Origin: Clostridiales bacterium UBA1701
Lineage (GTDB): Bacteria; Bacillota; Clostridia; Oscillospirales; Oscillospiraceae
DNA: 64,000 bases
Direction: 5' to 3'
NCBI GenBank assembly: GCA_002320035.1
Contig: DCJL01000021.1
Span: 12,005-76,004, forward strand
Shown: positions 45,109 through 53,640 of the stretch, piece by piece
Numbering within the stretch: the stretch's first letter is position 1
Layout: the number at the start of each line of letters is the position of its first letter
Notes under the pieces: generated by a model
Seen by the model: only the letters and a program-made list of their open reading frames with translations
Told to the model about the DNA's origin: nothing
Database searches by the model: none
Made by a program: the position numbers and the translations under genes

Positions 45109-45137
45109 ATTATAGCAGGTTTATATGAATTCATCAA
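45109..45137 (-). promoter_or_regulatory. Promoter of the fusion gene
   Basis: Minus strand TTGATG (45137-45132), 17 bases and TATAAT (45114-45109), about 47 bases before the ATG at 45062. Confidence 0.75.
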
Positions 45138-45242
45138 TACAGGCCCTCTTGTTCCGGGGGATTTCTGCCGTTTTCAGCGCGGCAAAAGGCTTTGCAGCCG
45201 GAGAGATGATCTTTCGCCGCGGACGAAAGGACAGGGAGGGGC

Positions 45243-45276
45243 AAAAAAACGGCCGCCCATGAAAACGAGACGGCCG
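45243..45276 (-). terminator. Terminator of the HAD phosphatase gene
   Basis: Minus strand CGGCCG / CGGCCG stem (45276-45271 and 45255-45250) with a 15-base loop, followed by TTTTTTT. The stem is short but the T-tract is clear. Confidence 0.7.
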
Positions 45277-45282
45277 GGCGCG

Positions 45283-46098
45283 TTATATTTTTGCTTCCCG
45301 GGGCCTTGGGGCGTTGTCTTCGGGGATTTCGCCCACGCCGTGGAGAACATAGCTGGGGCGGTAGGGATACTGGGCAAGATCCTCCCGGCGGGTGCAGCCG
45401 GAGAGGACCAGCACCGTGTCAAGACCTGTTTCAAGGCCCGCGATAATGTCGGTATCCATCCGGTCGCCCACCATGACCGCTTCTGCCGAGTGCACGCCAA
45501 GAAGCTTCAGCCCTGTGCGCATCATCAGGGGGTTGGGCTTGCCCATGAAGTAGGCCTGCTTTCCTGTGGCAAGCTCGATGGGAGCCACCAGGGCCCGGCA
45601 GGCCGGCACGATGCCCGCCTCCGTGGGGCCGGTAAGGTCGGAATTGGTGGCGATGAGCCGGGCGCCGCCCTGGACAAGCAGGGCGGCTTTGCTGATCATT
45701 TCGTAATTATAGGTGGAAGTTTCCCCGACGATCACATAGTCCGGGTCAATGTCGTTCATGGTAATGCCCGCATCGTACAGGGCGTTCACAAGGCCCGGCG
45801 CGCCGATAACATAGGCGCTGCAGCCGGGGGCCTGTCGGCTGAGAAAAGCGGCAGTGGCCAGCGCACTGGTATAAAAGTGGTCCTCCGTCACATCAAGACC
45901 CATGCGGCCCAATTTCTGCCGAAGCTCCCTGGGGGAGCGCTCGCTGGAATTGGTCAGAAAAAGATATTTCTTCCCTTTTTTTTCAAGCCATTCCACAAAC
46001 TCGGACACCCCCGGCAAAAGGGTGTTCCCCCGGTAGATAACGCCGTCCATATCGCAGATGAAGCCCTTCTTCAAATGCAGAGCGTTTAAATCAGTCAT
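45283..46098 (-). CDS. HAD-IIA family phosphatase (NagD-like)
   Basis: Members dephosphorylate small phospho-metabolites. The 271-residue product has the HAD motifs: ICDMDGVIYRG (about residues 13-23, with the nucleophile Asp-x-Asp), FLTNSSERSPRELRQKL (motif II), the C2-type cap (about 80-180), and FMGKPNPLMM with VMVGDRMDTDIIAGLETGLDT (motif IV, about 212-232). Length and cap match NagD/PhoE-type HAD-IIA enzymes. ATG 46098 sits seven bases behind AGGAG; the in-frame ATG at 46116 would put the ribosome binding site inside the gene. It has its own promoter, divergent from the citrate operon. Confidence 0.92.
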   Translation of the reverse strand: MTDLNALHLKKGFICDMDGVIYRGNTLLPGVSEFVEWLEKKGKKYLFLTNSSERSPRELRQKLGRMGLDVTEDHFYTSALATAAFLSRQAPGCSAYVIGAPGLVNALYDAGITMNDIDPDYVIVGETSTYNYEMISKAALLVQGGARLIATNSDLTGPTEAGIVPACRALVAPIELATGKQAYFMGKPNPLMMRTGLKLLGVHSAEAVMVGDRMDTDIIAGLETGLDTVLVLSGCTRREDLAQYPYRPSYVLHGVGEIPEDNAPRPREAKI

Positions 46099-46135
46099 AC
46101 ACGACTCCTTTTCCATTCTTTATTCATCCAAGCAC

Positions 46136-46163
46136 AGTATACAAAATTTACCCGAAAAAACAA
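46136..46163 (-). promoter_or_regulatory. Promoter of the HAD phosphatase gene
   Basis: Minus strand TTGTTT (46163-46158), 16 bases and TATACT (46141-46136), divergent from the citrate operon. Confidence 0.5.
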
Positions 46164-46225
46164 GCGCTTTACACAAATTTTTATAATACGCGGCGGACTG
46201 ACAATAAAATAACTTTCAAAAGCGG

Positions 46226-46262
46226 TTTACAAGAGGAAAACGAGGTGGTATAACTGTATACA
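46226..46262 (+). promoter_or_regulatory. Promoter of the citrate operon with a TGTATACA dyad
   Basis: TTTACA (46226-46231), 17 bases and TATAAC (46249-46254). TGTATACA (46255-46262) follows at once and covers the expected transcription start. GntR regulators of the FCD group often bind sites built round GTATAC, and one is encoded in this operon. Confidence 0.7.
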
Positions 46263-46322
46263 ATAATGCAGGAACACAAGAACACAACATTTTCTTCTTC
46301 TGTAAATGAAAGGAGCGTCCAT

Positions 46323-47705
46323 ATGCTTGAGCTGTCGGCAAAGACCAATCTGCTGGAAGAGAACGCCTACCGTTATTCTCTCCAGGACGTAAAGGAGCCC
46401 GTCCTCTACCGGGATGTGTACGACTATGACCAGGTGCCGAAAATCGCCTTTAACCACCGGCGTGTGCCAATGGCTATGCCCGAGGACATCTGGATTACGG
46501 ACACCTCCTTCAGAGACGGGCAGCAGTCAGTAAACCCCTACACGCCCGAGCAGATAGCCGAGCTCTATAAGCTTATGTCTCAGCTTGGCGGTCCCTATGG
46601 CATAATCCGGCAGACGGAGTTTTTTATTTACAGCCAGAGGGACCGGGAGGCCATAGAGCGCTGCATGGACCTGGGCCTGCGCTTTCCGGAGATCACGACC
46701 TGGATCAGGGCCAGCCGGGAGGATTTCCGGCTTGTGAAGGAGCTGGGCATCAGGGAGACGGGAATTCTGGTTTCCTGCAGCGATTATCACATTTTCAAGA
46801 AGCTGAAAATGACCCGCCGGGAGGCCATGGAGCACTATCTGGCCACCGTGAAGGACGCTTTTGACGCGGGCGTCATGCCGCGCTGCCATCTGGAGGACAT
46901 TACAAGGGCGGATTTTTACGGTTTTGTGGTGCCTTTCGTGAACGAGCTCATGAAGCTCTCCCGGGAGGCGGGCATCCCCGTGCGTGTCAGGGCCTGCGAT
47001 ACCATGGGCTACGGCGTGCCATACACGGAAGTAGCCCTGCCCCGGAGCGTGCCGGGGATCATATACGGGCTGCAGCACTATTCCGATGTACAGAGCGAGT
47101 ATCTGGAGTGGCATGGGCACAACGACTTTTACAAGGCCGTTGCCAACGCCTCGGCGGCCTGGCTTTATGGCGCCTGCGGCGTGAACTGCTCGCTTTTGGG
47201 CATAGGGGAGCGGACAGGCAATGTGCCGCTGGAGGCCATGGTCTTTGAATACGCCTCCCTGCGAGGCTCACTGGACGGTATGGACCCTACGGCCATCACC
47301 AGAATTGCCGAGTATTTCAGCCGGGAGATCGGATATCATATCCCGCCCATGACGCCCTTCGTAGGCCGGAACTTCAATATGACAAGGGCCGGCATCCATG
47401 CGGACGGCCTTTTGAAGGATGAGGAGATTTATAATATCTTCAACACCGAAAAGCTCCTTGACCGCCCTGCCGCCGTAGCCATCAGCAAAACCTCCGGCCT
47501 TGCGGGCATAGCCTACTGGATCAATCAGAACTACCGCCTGAAGGGCGAGCGGCAGCTTGACAAGCGGGCTAAGCTTGTTGAGCAGATGAAAGACTGGGTA
47601 GACGCCCAGTATGAGGGCGGGCGCACCGCCGCGCTCTCCAACGAGGAGCTGGAGCAGAAGATTGATGAACTTTCCGGCGGTGTGCTGAAGCCGGCGGGCG
47701 ATTGA
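46323..47705 (+). CDS. Probable Re-citrate synthase (isopropylmalate/homocitrate synthase family)
   Basis: The 460-residue product belongs to the HMGL-like TIM-barrel synthases: ITDTSFRDGQQSVNPYTPEQ (metal- and substrate-binding start, about residues 59-78), PRCHLEDITRADFYGF (about 189-204), RVRACDTMGYGVPY (about 225-238) and EWHGHNDFYKA (metal His-x-His, about 262-272). The wording of these motifs is that of the clostridial Re-face citrate synthases, which join acetyl-CoA and oxaloacetate, rather than LeuA or NifV. The operon, with aconitase and isocitrate dehydrogenase, supports this strongly. ATG 46323 lies seven bases behind AGGAG; the upstream ATG at 46266 is too close to the promoter. 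No regulatory leucine-binding domain is present. Confidence 0.85.
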   Translation: MLELSAKTNLLEENAYRYSLQDVKEPVLYRDVYDYDQVPKIAFNHRRVPMAMPEDIWITDTSFRDGQQSVNPYTPEQIAELYKLMSQLGGPYGIIRQTEFFIYSQRDREAIERCMDLGLRFPEITTWIRASREDFRLVKELGIRETGILVSCSDYHIFKKLKMTRREAMEHYLATVKDAFDAGVMPRCHLEDITRADFYGFVVPFVNELMKLSREAGIPVRVRACDTMGYGVPYTEVALPRSVPGIIYGLQHYSDVQSEYLEWHGHNDFYKAVANASAAWLYGACGVNCSLLGIGERTGNVPLEAMVFEYASLRGSLDGMDPTAITRIAEYFSREIGYHIPPMTPFVGRNFNMTRAGIHADGLLKDEEIYNIFNTEKLLDRPAAVAISKTSGLAGIAYWINQNYRLKGERQLDKRAKLVEQMKDWVDAQYEGGRTAALSNEELEQKIDELSGGVLKPAGD

Positions 47706-47720
47706 CAGGGAGCGTGAAAA

Positions 47721-48374
47721 ATGAGAGAGCATAAGAGCATTTCCATCGCCGACCAGATTTTTGAGCAGCTTGAACGGGACATCCTTACCGGGAAATACCC
47801 CCGGGGAGAAGTCCTCAGTGAACTTCGCCTGTCGGCGGAACTGGGCGTCAGCCGCACTCCCGTGCGCGAGGCGATCCGGCGGCTGGAACAGGAGAATATA
47901 CTGGAAGAGTCCGGGCGGGGCGTTGTAGTTATCGGCATATCCCGGGAGGATATGCTGGACATGTATGAGATCCGCATGCAGCTTGAGGGCCTGGCTGCGG
48001 CGAGATCAGCGGCGCGGGTGAGTGACGAGGAGCTTATGGAAATGAAGGAAGCCCTGGACCTGCAGCGCTTCTATATAGAAAAAACCGGCGGGGACAATTC
48101 CGACCAGATAAAAAATCTGGATTCCCGCTTCCATGAGCTTTTATACAAAAGCATCGGCAGCAGGGCCTTTGCGGATACCCTCCTCTCCCTGCACAAGAAG
48201 ATGGCAAAGTACCGCATGGCCTCTGTGCGCAAGCACAGCCGGGCGGTGCATTCCCTTGAGGAGCACATGGAGATATACGAGGCCCTGAAGGCCCACGACC
48301 CGGAGCGCTGCGCCGCCGTTACGCTTCAGCATGTGGCCAATGCCAGAGACAGCATTTTGGAAATGGAGATTTGA
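47721..48374 (+). CDS. GntR family regulator, FCD (FadR-like) group
   Basis: The N-terminal winged helix (about residues 5-75) shows DQIFEQLERDILTGKYPRGEVLSELRLSAELGVSRTPVREAIRRLEQENIL, with SRTPVREA in the recognition helix. The C-terminal FCD domain (about 85-215) has the metal-binding pattern DSRFHELLYK and HSLEEHMEIYEAL. Such regulators sense small acids; citrate or a related acid is a natural candidate. It lies inside the operon, between synthase and aconitase, and overlaps the region of the aconitase start. Autoregulation through the TGTATACA dyad at 46255-46262 is inferred. Confidence 0.92.
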   Translation: MREHKSISIADQIFEQLERDILTGKYPRGEVLSELRLSAELGVSRTPVREAIRRLEQENILEESGRGVVVIGISREDMLDMYEIRMQLEGLAAARSAARVSDEELMEMKEALDLQRFYIEKTGGDNSDQIKNLDSRFHELLYKSIGSRAFADTLLSLHKKMAKYRMASVRKHSRAVHSLEEHMEIYEALKAHDPERCAAVTLQHVANARDSILEMEI

Positions 48375-48379
48375 GTGAA

Positions 48380-50308
48380 ATGGGAAGAAATCTTGCGGAA
48401 AAAATCATAGCGGCCCATCTTGTGGGCGGCGGAATGGAACCGGGGCAGGAGGCCGCGCTGAGAATTGACCAGACCCTGACCCAGGACGCCACCGGCACCA
48501 TGGCTTATCTGGAGTTTGAGTCCATGGGCATCGAGCGGGTGAAAACCAGGCGCTCGGTTGCCTATATTGACCACAACACCCTCCAGTCCGGCTTTGAAAA
48601 CGCCGATGATCACCGGTATATACAGAGCGTCGCCAAAAAGCACGGCATATGGTTTTCCCGGCCCGGAAACGGCATCTGCCATCAGGTGCATCTGGAGCGC
48701 TTCGGCGTGCCGGGGATGACCCTTGTGGGCTCCGACAGCCATACCCCTACTGCCGGGGGCCTCGGTATGCTGGCCTTTGGGGCCGGAGGCATGGATGTAG
48801 CCGTGGCCATGGGCGGCGGCGCTTATTATATCAACATGCCGAAGGTCATAAAGGTGGAGCTCTCCGGCGCGCTGCGCCCCTTTGTGACCGCCAAGGACAT
48901 AAGCCTTGAGATCCTCCGTATTCTCTCGGTGAAGGGGGGCGTGGGCCGCGTGATTGAATGGGGCGGAGAGGGCGTGAAGTCGCTGTCCGTTCCCGAGCGG
49001 GCGACCATTACCAACATGGGCGCGGAGTTGGGGGCTACAAGCTCCATCTTCCCCTCGGACGAGGTGACGAGAGCCTTTCTGAAAGCCCAGGGCCGGGAAA
49101 CGGATTACAGCCCCCTGGCCCCCGACCCGGACGCGGAATACGAGCGGGTCATAAAAATCGACCTGAGCGCGCTGGAGCCGCTCATAGCCTGCCCCCATAT
49201 GCCGGACAATGTGGTTCCCGTAAAGAACCTCAGGGGCGTAAAGGTGGATCAGGTCTGCATCGGTTCCTGTACCAATTCTTCTCTTATGGATATGCGCAAG
49301 GCCGCCGCCATGCTGAAAGGCCGCCGGATTTCGGACACGGTCAGTATGTCTGTCTCCCCCGGCTCCCGGCAGGTGCTCTCCATGCTGGCCGACTGCGGCG
49401 CACTCTCTGATATTCTGGCCTCCGGGGCCAGATTGCTGGAATGCGCCTGCGGCCCCTGCATCGGCATGGGTTTCTCACCCAACTCCGGCGGCGTGAGCCT
49501 GCGCACCTTTAACCGGAACTTTGAGGGCCGCAGCGGCACCGCCGATGCAAAGGTGTATCTCGTTTCCCCGGAGACCGCCGTGGCTTCCGCCCTCACGGGG
49601 GAGATCACCGACCCCAGGAGCCTTGGTCTCGAGCCGATCGAAATAGAAATGCCCGCCTCCTTCAAGCTGGACGACAGCGCCGTGATCCCCCCGGCGGGCC
49701 CCGATGAAGCGGCGGCGCTTGAGGTCCTGCGGGGCCCCAATATAAAGCCTTTCCCCGAGGGAAAGCCCGTGGGGGACAGCATTTCCGCCAGCCTCACCCT
49801 CAAGGTGGGGGATAATATAAGCACCGACCATATCATGCCCGCCGGGGCCAAGATTCTGCCCTACCGCTCCAATATTCCCAGGCTCTCCGCGTTTTGCTTT
49901 GCCGTCTGCGATAAGGACTTTGCCAAAAACGCCAAAGCGGCGGGGGAGAGCATCATCGTAGGCGGGGCCAACTACGGCCAGGGGTCCTCCCGGGAGCACG
50001 CGGCCCTGGTACCGCTTTATCTGGGCGTCCGGGCCGTGATTGCCGTGAGCTTTGCCCGCATCCACGCGGCGAACCTCATAAACGCGGGCATCCTGCCCCT
50101 GACTTTTCAAGACCCGGCGGACTACGGGCGGCTGGAGCAGGGGGAAAGGCTCCTCCTCTCCGGCATTGACGCGGGCCTTGACAGCGGGGAAATAACGCTT
50201 ACCGCCGCCTGCGGCGAGATCAAGCTCCGCTGTGCCTTTACGGAGCGCCAGAAAGCGATGCTCCGGGCCGGCGGCTTGCTTAACTACACAAGAGAGGCGA
50301 GAGACTGA
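48380..50308 (+). CDS. acn: Aconitate hydratase
   Basis: The enzyme isomerises citrate to isocitrate through a [4Fe-4S] cluster. The 642-residue product carries the cluster cysteines in CIGSCTNSS (about residue 297) and ECACGPCIGMG (about 357-367). SDSHTPTAGGLGMLAFGAGGMDVA is the substrate-loop pattern of the compact aconitase group, and GQGSSREHAALVPLYLG lies in the swivel domain (about 535-551). At about 640 residues it is the short prokaryotic type common in Clostridia, not the 900-residue AcnA. I chose ATG 48380; a TTG at 48371 overlaps the regulator stop but has no room for a ribosome binding site. It overlaps the next gene by one base. Confidence 0.95.
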   Translation: MGRNLAEKIIAAHLVGGGMEPGQEAALRIDQTLTQDATGTMAYLEFESMGIERVKTRRSVAYIDHNTLQSGFENADDHRYIQSVAKKHGIWFSRPGNGICHQVHLERFGVPGMTLVGSDSHTPTAGGLGMLAFGAGGMDVAVAMGGGAYYINMPKVIKVELSGALRPFVTAKDISLEILRILSVKGGVGRVIEWGGEGVKSLSVPERATITNMGAELGATSSIFPSDEVTRAFLKAQGRETDYSPLAPDPDAEYERVIKIDLSALEPLIACPHMPDNVVPVKNLRGVKVDQVCIGSCTNSSLMDMRKAAAMLKGRRISDTVSMSVSPGSRQVLSMLADCGALSDILASGARLLECACGPCIGMGFSPNSGGVSLRTFNRNFEGRSGTADAKVYLVSPETAVASALTGEITDPRSLGLEPIEIEMPASFKLDDSAVIPPAGPDEAAALEVLRGPNIKPFPEGKPVGDSISASLTLKVGDNISTDHIMPAGAKILPYRSNIPRLSAFCFAVCDKDFAKNAKAAGESIIVGGANYGQGSSREHAALVPLYLGVRAVIAVSFARIHAANLINAGILPLTFQDPADYGRLEQGERLLLSGIDAGLDSGEITLTAACGEIKLRCAFTERQKAMLRAGGLLNYTREARD

Positions 50309-51447
50309 TGGAAGATTTCATTGAAAAAGCGGCGGAGCATTTCAAGGCTCTGCTTGAGGAACAGCTCCGGCGCCAGGAGCGCATGGAGAGGGGCGCCGGA
50401 AACCGGGACTTTGCCGGGGCGGATAAAATCGTCATAGGTGTCGTTCCCGGGGACGGGATCGGCCCCATTATTATGGCGCAGGCCAGACGGGCTCTGGAAA
50501 AGCTCCTCGCCGGGGAACTGGCCAAGGGCCGGGTAGCGCTGCGGGATATCGGGGGTCTGACCATTGAGAACAGGCTGGAAAAGGGGCAGGCGGTTCCCGA
50601 TGAGGTGCTGGCGGAGATCAAAGCCTGCGACGTGCTCCTGAAAGGCCCCACCACCACGCCCAAGGGCGGCAGCCTGGAAAGCGCCAATGTGACGCTGCGG
50701 CGGGAGCTGGATCTCTATGCCAACGTCCGCCCGGTGACCGTCCCCGAGCAGGGAATCGACTGGATCTTTTTCCGGGAGAACACCGAGGGAGAGTATGCCC
50801 TGGGCAGCCGCGGCGTGGAGCTGCCGGGCAAGCTCAGCATGGATTTCAAGGTCACCACCGACGCGGGCACCCGCCGCATTGCCAGAGCCGCCTTTGACTA
50901 TGCCCGTGCAAACGGGAAAAAGAGCGTGGCCATTGTCACCAAGGCCAATATAATGAAAAAGACCGACGGCATGTTCTCCCGCATCTGCCATGAGGTGGCG
51001 GCGGATTACCCGGAGATCGAAGCCGAGGACTGGTATATCGACATCATGACCGCAAATCTTGTCAACGAGGCCATACGCAGCCGCTTCCAGGTCTTTCTCC
51101 TTCCCAACCTCTACGGCGATATTATTACCGACGAGGCCGCCCAGATTCAGGGCGGCGTGGGTACTGCCGGCAGCGCCAATATCGGCGGGCGCTGGGCGAT
51201 GTTTGAGGCTATTCATGGCTCCGCCCCCCGCAAGATGGAAAACGGCGAGGGGGATTATGCCAACCCCGCCAGCATTTTGAAAGCGGCCGAGATGCTCCTG
51301 CGCCACATTGCCATGCCGGAAAAGGCCGATAAGCTGGCCCAAGCCCTCCGCAGCTGTACGGAAACTGAGCGCCGCGTGGTCGTTACCGGCCACCGGGACG
51401 GCGCCACCTGCGCCCAATTTGGGGACTATCTTATGGAAAAGCTCTGA
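50308..51447 (+). CDS. icd: Isocitrate/isopropylmalate dehydrogenase family protein, probable NAD(P) isocitrate dehydrogenase
   Basis: The 379-residue product has VVPGDGIGPIIM (about residues 47-58), ENTEGEYALGSRG (about 162-174), the catalytic lysine in VTKANIMKKTDGMF (about 211-224) and PNLYGDIITDEAAQIQGGVGTAGSANIG (about 267-294). The operon points to isocitrate rather than isopropylmalate as substrate, giving 2-oxoglutarate for glutamate synthesis. A helical N-terminal extension of about 40 residues precedes the catalytic fold. Coenzyme choice cannot be told from the sequence with confidence. It is the last gene of the operon and is followed by a hairpin. Confidence 0.9.
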   Translation: MEDFIEKAAEHFKALLEEQLRRQERMERGAGNRDFAGADKIVIGVVPGDGIGPIIMAQARRALEKLLAGELAKGRVALRDIGGLTIENRLEKGQAVPDEVLAEIKACDVLLKGPTTTPKGGSLESANVTLRRELDLYANVRPVTVPEQGIDWIFFRENTEGEYALGSRGVELPGKLSMDFKVTTDAGTRRIARAAFDYARANGKKSVAIVTKANIMKKTDGMFSRICHEVAADYPEIEAEDWYIDIMTANLVNEAIRSRFQVFLLPNLYGDIITDEAAQIQGGVGTAGSANIGGRWAMFEAIHGSAPRKMENGEGDYANPASILKAAEMLLRHIAMPEKADKLAQALRSCTETERRVVVTGHRDGATCAQFGDYLMEKL

Positions 51448-51453
51448 AAAAAG

Positions 51454-51493
51454 AACAGGCCCCGGCCGCAATCAAAAGCGGCCGGGGCCTGTT
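51454..51493 (+). terminator. Hairpin after the citrate operon
   Basis: AACAGGCCCCGGCCGC (51454-51469) pairs with GCGGCCGGGGCCTGTT (51478-51493), a 16-bp stem with an eight-base loop. The following T-tract is poor (GTTGCTG). Confidence 0.8.
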
Positions 51494-51606
51494 GCTGCAA
51501 AGAAACCGGAATACCCATGTAAGTGCCCCTCCGGAGCGGGAATATACAGGGACGCTTTCCCAGGATGCCGCATATAGTGATATAAACGCCAAAATGAGGT
51601 GAGGCC

Positions 51607-52212
51607 TTGAGGGACGATTATTATCCCTTTGTCAATCTGCCCCTGCCCTATGGCTATGGGGCAATGGAGCCGTATATAGACGAAAAAACCATGCGCGTGC
51701 ACCACGACGGGCATCTGGAAGCATACATCAGCAAGCTCAACGCCGCGCTTAAAGAGCGGCCCGGGCTGCAGATGCTGCCGCTTGCGGCCCTGGTGCGGGG
51801 CGGAGCGCTGCTGGGGGAGGAGGTGGCCCGGAACGCCGGGGGCGTTTATAACCACCGCTTTTATTTCGAACTGTTGCAGAACCCGGCGGACAGAGAGCCG
51901 CACGGCGCGCTGAGAAAGGCTATCGAGCGGGATTTCGGGGGCTTTGCGCAGTTTCGTGAAGAGTTCAAAAAGGCGGCTTTGTCCGTGTTCGGCTCAGGCT
52001 ACGCCTGGCTTGCCGCGGAACGGGGACGGCTTGCGATCCTCACCACCGGGAATCAGGATACCCCCCTCCAGCGAGGGATGAAACCGGTGCTGAATGTGGA
52101 CGTATGGGAACATGCCTATTATCTCAAGCATCAGTACCGCCGGGCGGACTATATTGAGGACTGGTTCAAAATAATAAACTGGCCCCGGGCCGAGAGTAAT
52201 TTCCTGGGCTGA
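51607..52212 (+). CDS. Superoxide dismutase (Fe/Mn family)
   Basis: The enzyme converts superoxide to oxygen and hydrogen peroxide. The 201-residue product shows the metal ligands of the family: His32 in RVHHDGH, His in GVYNHRFYF (about residue 82), and Asp and His in LNVDVWEHAYYLKHQYR (about 164-168). The GNQDTPL segment places the active-site Gln at the Mn-type position; that is inference from family knowledge, not proof of metal. The start is TTG at 51607 behind GAGGTGAGG; no ATG fits. It is a single gene with its own terminator; oxygen defence in an anaerobe is the expected role. Confidence 0.92.
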   Translation: MRDDYYPFVNLPLPYGYGAMEPYIDEKTMRVHHDGHLEAYISKLNAALKERPGLQMLPLAALVRGGALLGEEVARNAGGVYNHRFYFELLQNPADREPHGALRKAIERDFGGFAQFREEFKKAALSVFGSGYAWLAAERGRLAILTTGNQDTPLQRGMKPVLNVDVWEHAYYLKHQYRRADYIEDWFKIINWPRAESNFLG

Positions 52213-52244
52213 AAAAGCGCCCTCCGGATCGCCGGAGGGCGCTT
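52212..52244. terminator. Bidirectional terminator between SOD and the small minus-strand gene
   Basis: AAGCGCCCTCCGG (52215-52227) pairs with CCGGAGGGCGCTT (52232-52244) with an ATCG loop. On the minus strand the stem is followed by TTTTTC, on the plus strand by CCCC, so it fits best as the terminator of the small gene at 52253-52393. Confidence 0.85.
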
Positions 52245-52252
52245 CCCCGTGG

Positions 52253-52393
52253 TTACAGATCCTCCCGGTCGGCGGCGGGAAGATCGTTTTCCACATTGTC
52301 GCGGGCAAGGTCATTGTCGATGACGGGATAGACCGGAGAGATGGGTTTATCCGTGTTTCCGGGCTTTTCAGGCGCTTTCTTCTTTTTCTGCAT
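52253..52393 (-). CDS. Small acidic protein of unknown function, 46 residues
   Basis: This short frame starts at ATG (52393) behind CCGAGGTGATG (a GAGGTG ribosome binding site at good distance). It begins MQKKKKAPEKPGNTDKP, continues with an ISPVYPVIDNDLARDN stretch and ends in an acidic tail (LPAADREDL). No fold or family is recognised. Support for it being a gene is its own terminator with a T-tract (52215-52244), a closed hairpin upstream that ends the exonuclease gene, a clean ribosome binding site and no competing frame. A short intrinsically disordered protein is the best description. Confidence 0.6.
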   Translation of the reverse strand: MQKKKKAPEKPGNTDKPISPVYPVIDNDLARDNVENDLPAADREDL

Positions 52394-52443
52394 AAAACAT
52401 CACCTCGGGGAAAGTTTGCCCGTTTTAGGCCTGTATTACAAGG

Positions 52444-52471
52444 AAAATCCCGCCGTAAAAGGCGGGATTTT
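52444..52471 (-). terminator. Terminator of the exonuclease gene
   Basis: Minus strand AAAATCCCGCC / GGCGGGATTTT form an 11-bp stem with a six-base loop (52471-52461 and 52454-52444), five bases after the stop. Confidence 0.85.
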
Positions 52472-52475
52472 CTGA

Positions 52476-53459
52476 TTATTTCGCCGGACGGTTGCGGCGG
52501 CTGGAATGGCTGCGGCCCCGGCGGCGGGCCTGGGTGGCTTTGGCCTTGTAAAAGTCCAGCATTTCCGCGTCAGCCTCGTACACGAGGATGTTTACGCCCC
52601 AACTGTTGTCTTCCAAGGACTTCCGGAAGCGAACGCGCATGAGATGGCTGCCGTGCTCCGGGCAGGAGAACACGTTCATATAACGCTGATCGCCCTGATT
52701 GACCCACTTGGCGCCCTTCAGCTCCGCGCCGCAGACGGGACAGCAGAAGCGAGAGAGCCTTTCGTCGGCAAATGCGGCGGCCTTGCTCTCAAAGCCCTCG
52801 CAGGACTCGTGCAGAATGGGCTCTGGACCGGCGTTTTCCACAGGAGGCCGGAAATTCGGCATACGGGCGGCCAGGATCCGCCCTGCGTCCGGGTAAAGGC
52901 GCAGGCCCTCGTCCATGTCCAGCCTGGTGCAGACAAGGGCGGTGTTATACGCGTCCCCAAGCGCGTCGTGGGCGACGCGGGTCTGCTCAATTTCAAAATG
53001 CTCCATGGCACTGGCGAGGGACTTCTGGTTTTTGTCCCCGCCGGTCTGGAGATTGTAGATCAGCTGGAGATTTATCCAACCGTCTATCCAGTCCCAGTCC
53101 AAGTCGTGAATAATGATGTTCTGTTCCAGAATCCCCTGGTCGTCACAGCCCCAGGTGATAAAGGTCACATCTTCTCCGCACCAGGCGCGGAAACGCTCCA
53201 GGGCCTCGGGGAAAGAGAAGCCGTTGGCAAGGCGCTCTTTGTCAAAACCGGTTATTTTCTTGACCTTATAGTGCATGCGTTTGAAGTAGACGGGCTTGAC
53301 ATCAATAGTAAACTCCTCGCCGGGAGTCATGTCCTCGTTGAGCTTTACCGCGCCGATTTCGATTATCTCCCCGCTGAGATGGATGGGGAGCTTGTTGAAT
53401 ACGGAGGACTTGGAGCTCATTGCCTGATTCCACTCCAGATCCACCACCACATAGTTCAT
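52476..53459 (-). CDS. DEDDh 3'-5' exonuclease with C-terminal zinc-ribbon-like domain
   Basis: The N-terminal 190 residues are a DnaQ/ERI-1-like exonuclease. Motif I is VVDLEWN (Asp7 and Glu9), motif II lies in FITWGCDDQGILEQN (about residue 98-112), and motif III is VAHDALGDAYNTAL (His and Asp, about 163-176). The C-terminal part has CPVCGAELKGAKWVN and FSCPEHG (about 243-275), a likely zinc ribbon, ending in a basic Arg/Ser-rich tail. Family members of this KapD/ERI type act on RNA 3' ends or nucleic acids in general; the substrate here is unknown. An AAGGA site precedes the ATG. It has its own terminator and no operon partner. Confidence 0.88.
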   Translation of the reverse strand: MNYVVVDLEWNQAMSSKSSVFNKLPIHLSGEIIEIGAVKLNEDMTPGEEFTIDVKPVYFKRMHYKVKKITGFDKERLANGFSFPEALERFRAWCGEDVTFITWGCDDQGILEQNIIIHDLDWDWIDGWINLQLIYNLQTGGDKNQKSLASAMEHFEIEQTRVAHDALGDAYNTALVCTRLDMDEGLRLYPDAGRILAARMPNFRPPVENAGPEPILHESCEGFESKAAAFADERLSRFCCPVCGAELKGAKWVNQGDQRYMNVFSCPEHGSHLMRVRFRKSLEDNSWGVNILVYEADAEMLDFYKAKATQARRRGRSHSSRRNRPAK

Positions 53460-53586
53460 AGCATTAATTCCTTTATCTAAAACTCGTGAAAGGAATTATA
53501 TCATATCCTTAACACGAATGCACTACTTTTTTCGCATATTTGCGTCACAAAGGGCGGCTGCCCTTAAATTCTTCCTTTACCCATGG

Positions 53587-53618
53587 AAAACGGCGGCGGA
53601 TGCTGTGCATCTGCCGCC
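53587..53618 (-). terminator. Terminator of the oleate hydratase gene
   Basis: Minus strand GGCGGCAGATGC / GCATCCGCCGCC form a 12-bp stem with one mismatch and a three-base loop, followed by GTTTTCC. Confidence 0.8.
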
Positions 53619-53640
53619 GGCGGGGACTGTATGGCTTGGA

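Noticed and set aside
46266..46322. Upstream ATG start for the Re-citrate synthase
   Set aside because: It lies on top of the likely transcription start and has no ribosome binding site, while ATG 46323 has AGGAG at ideal distance.
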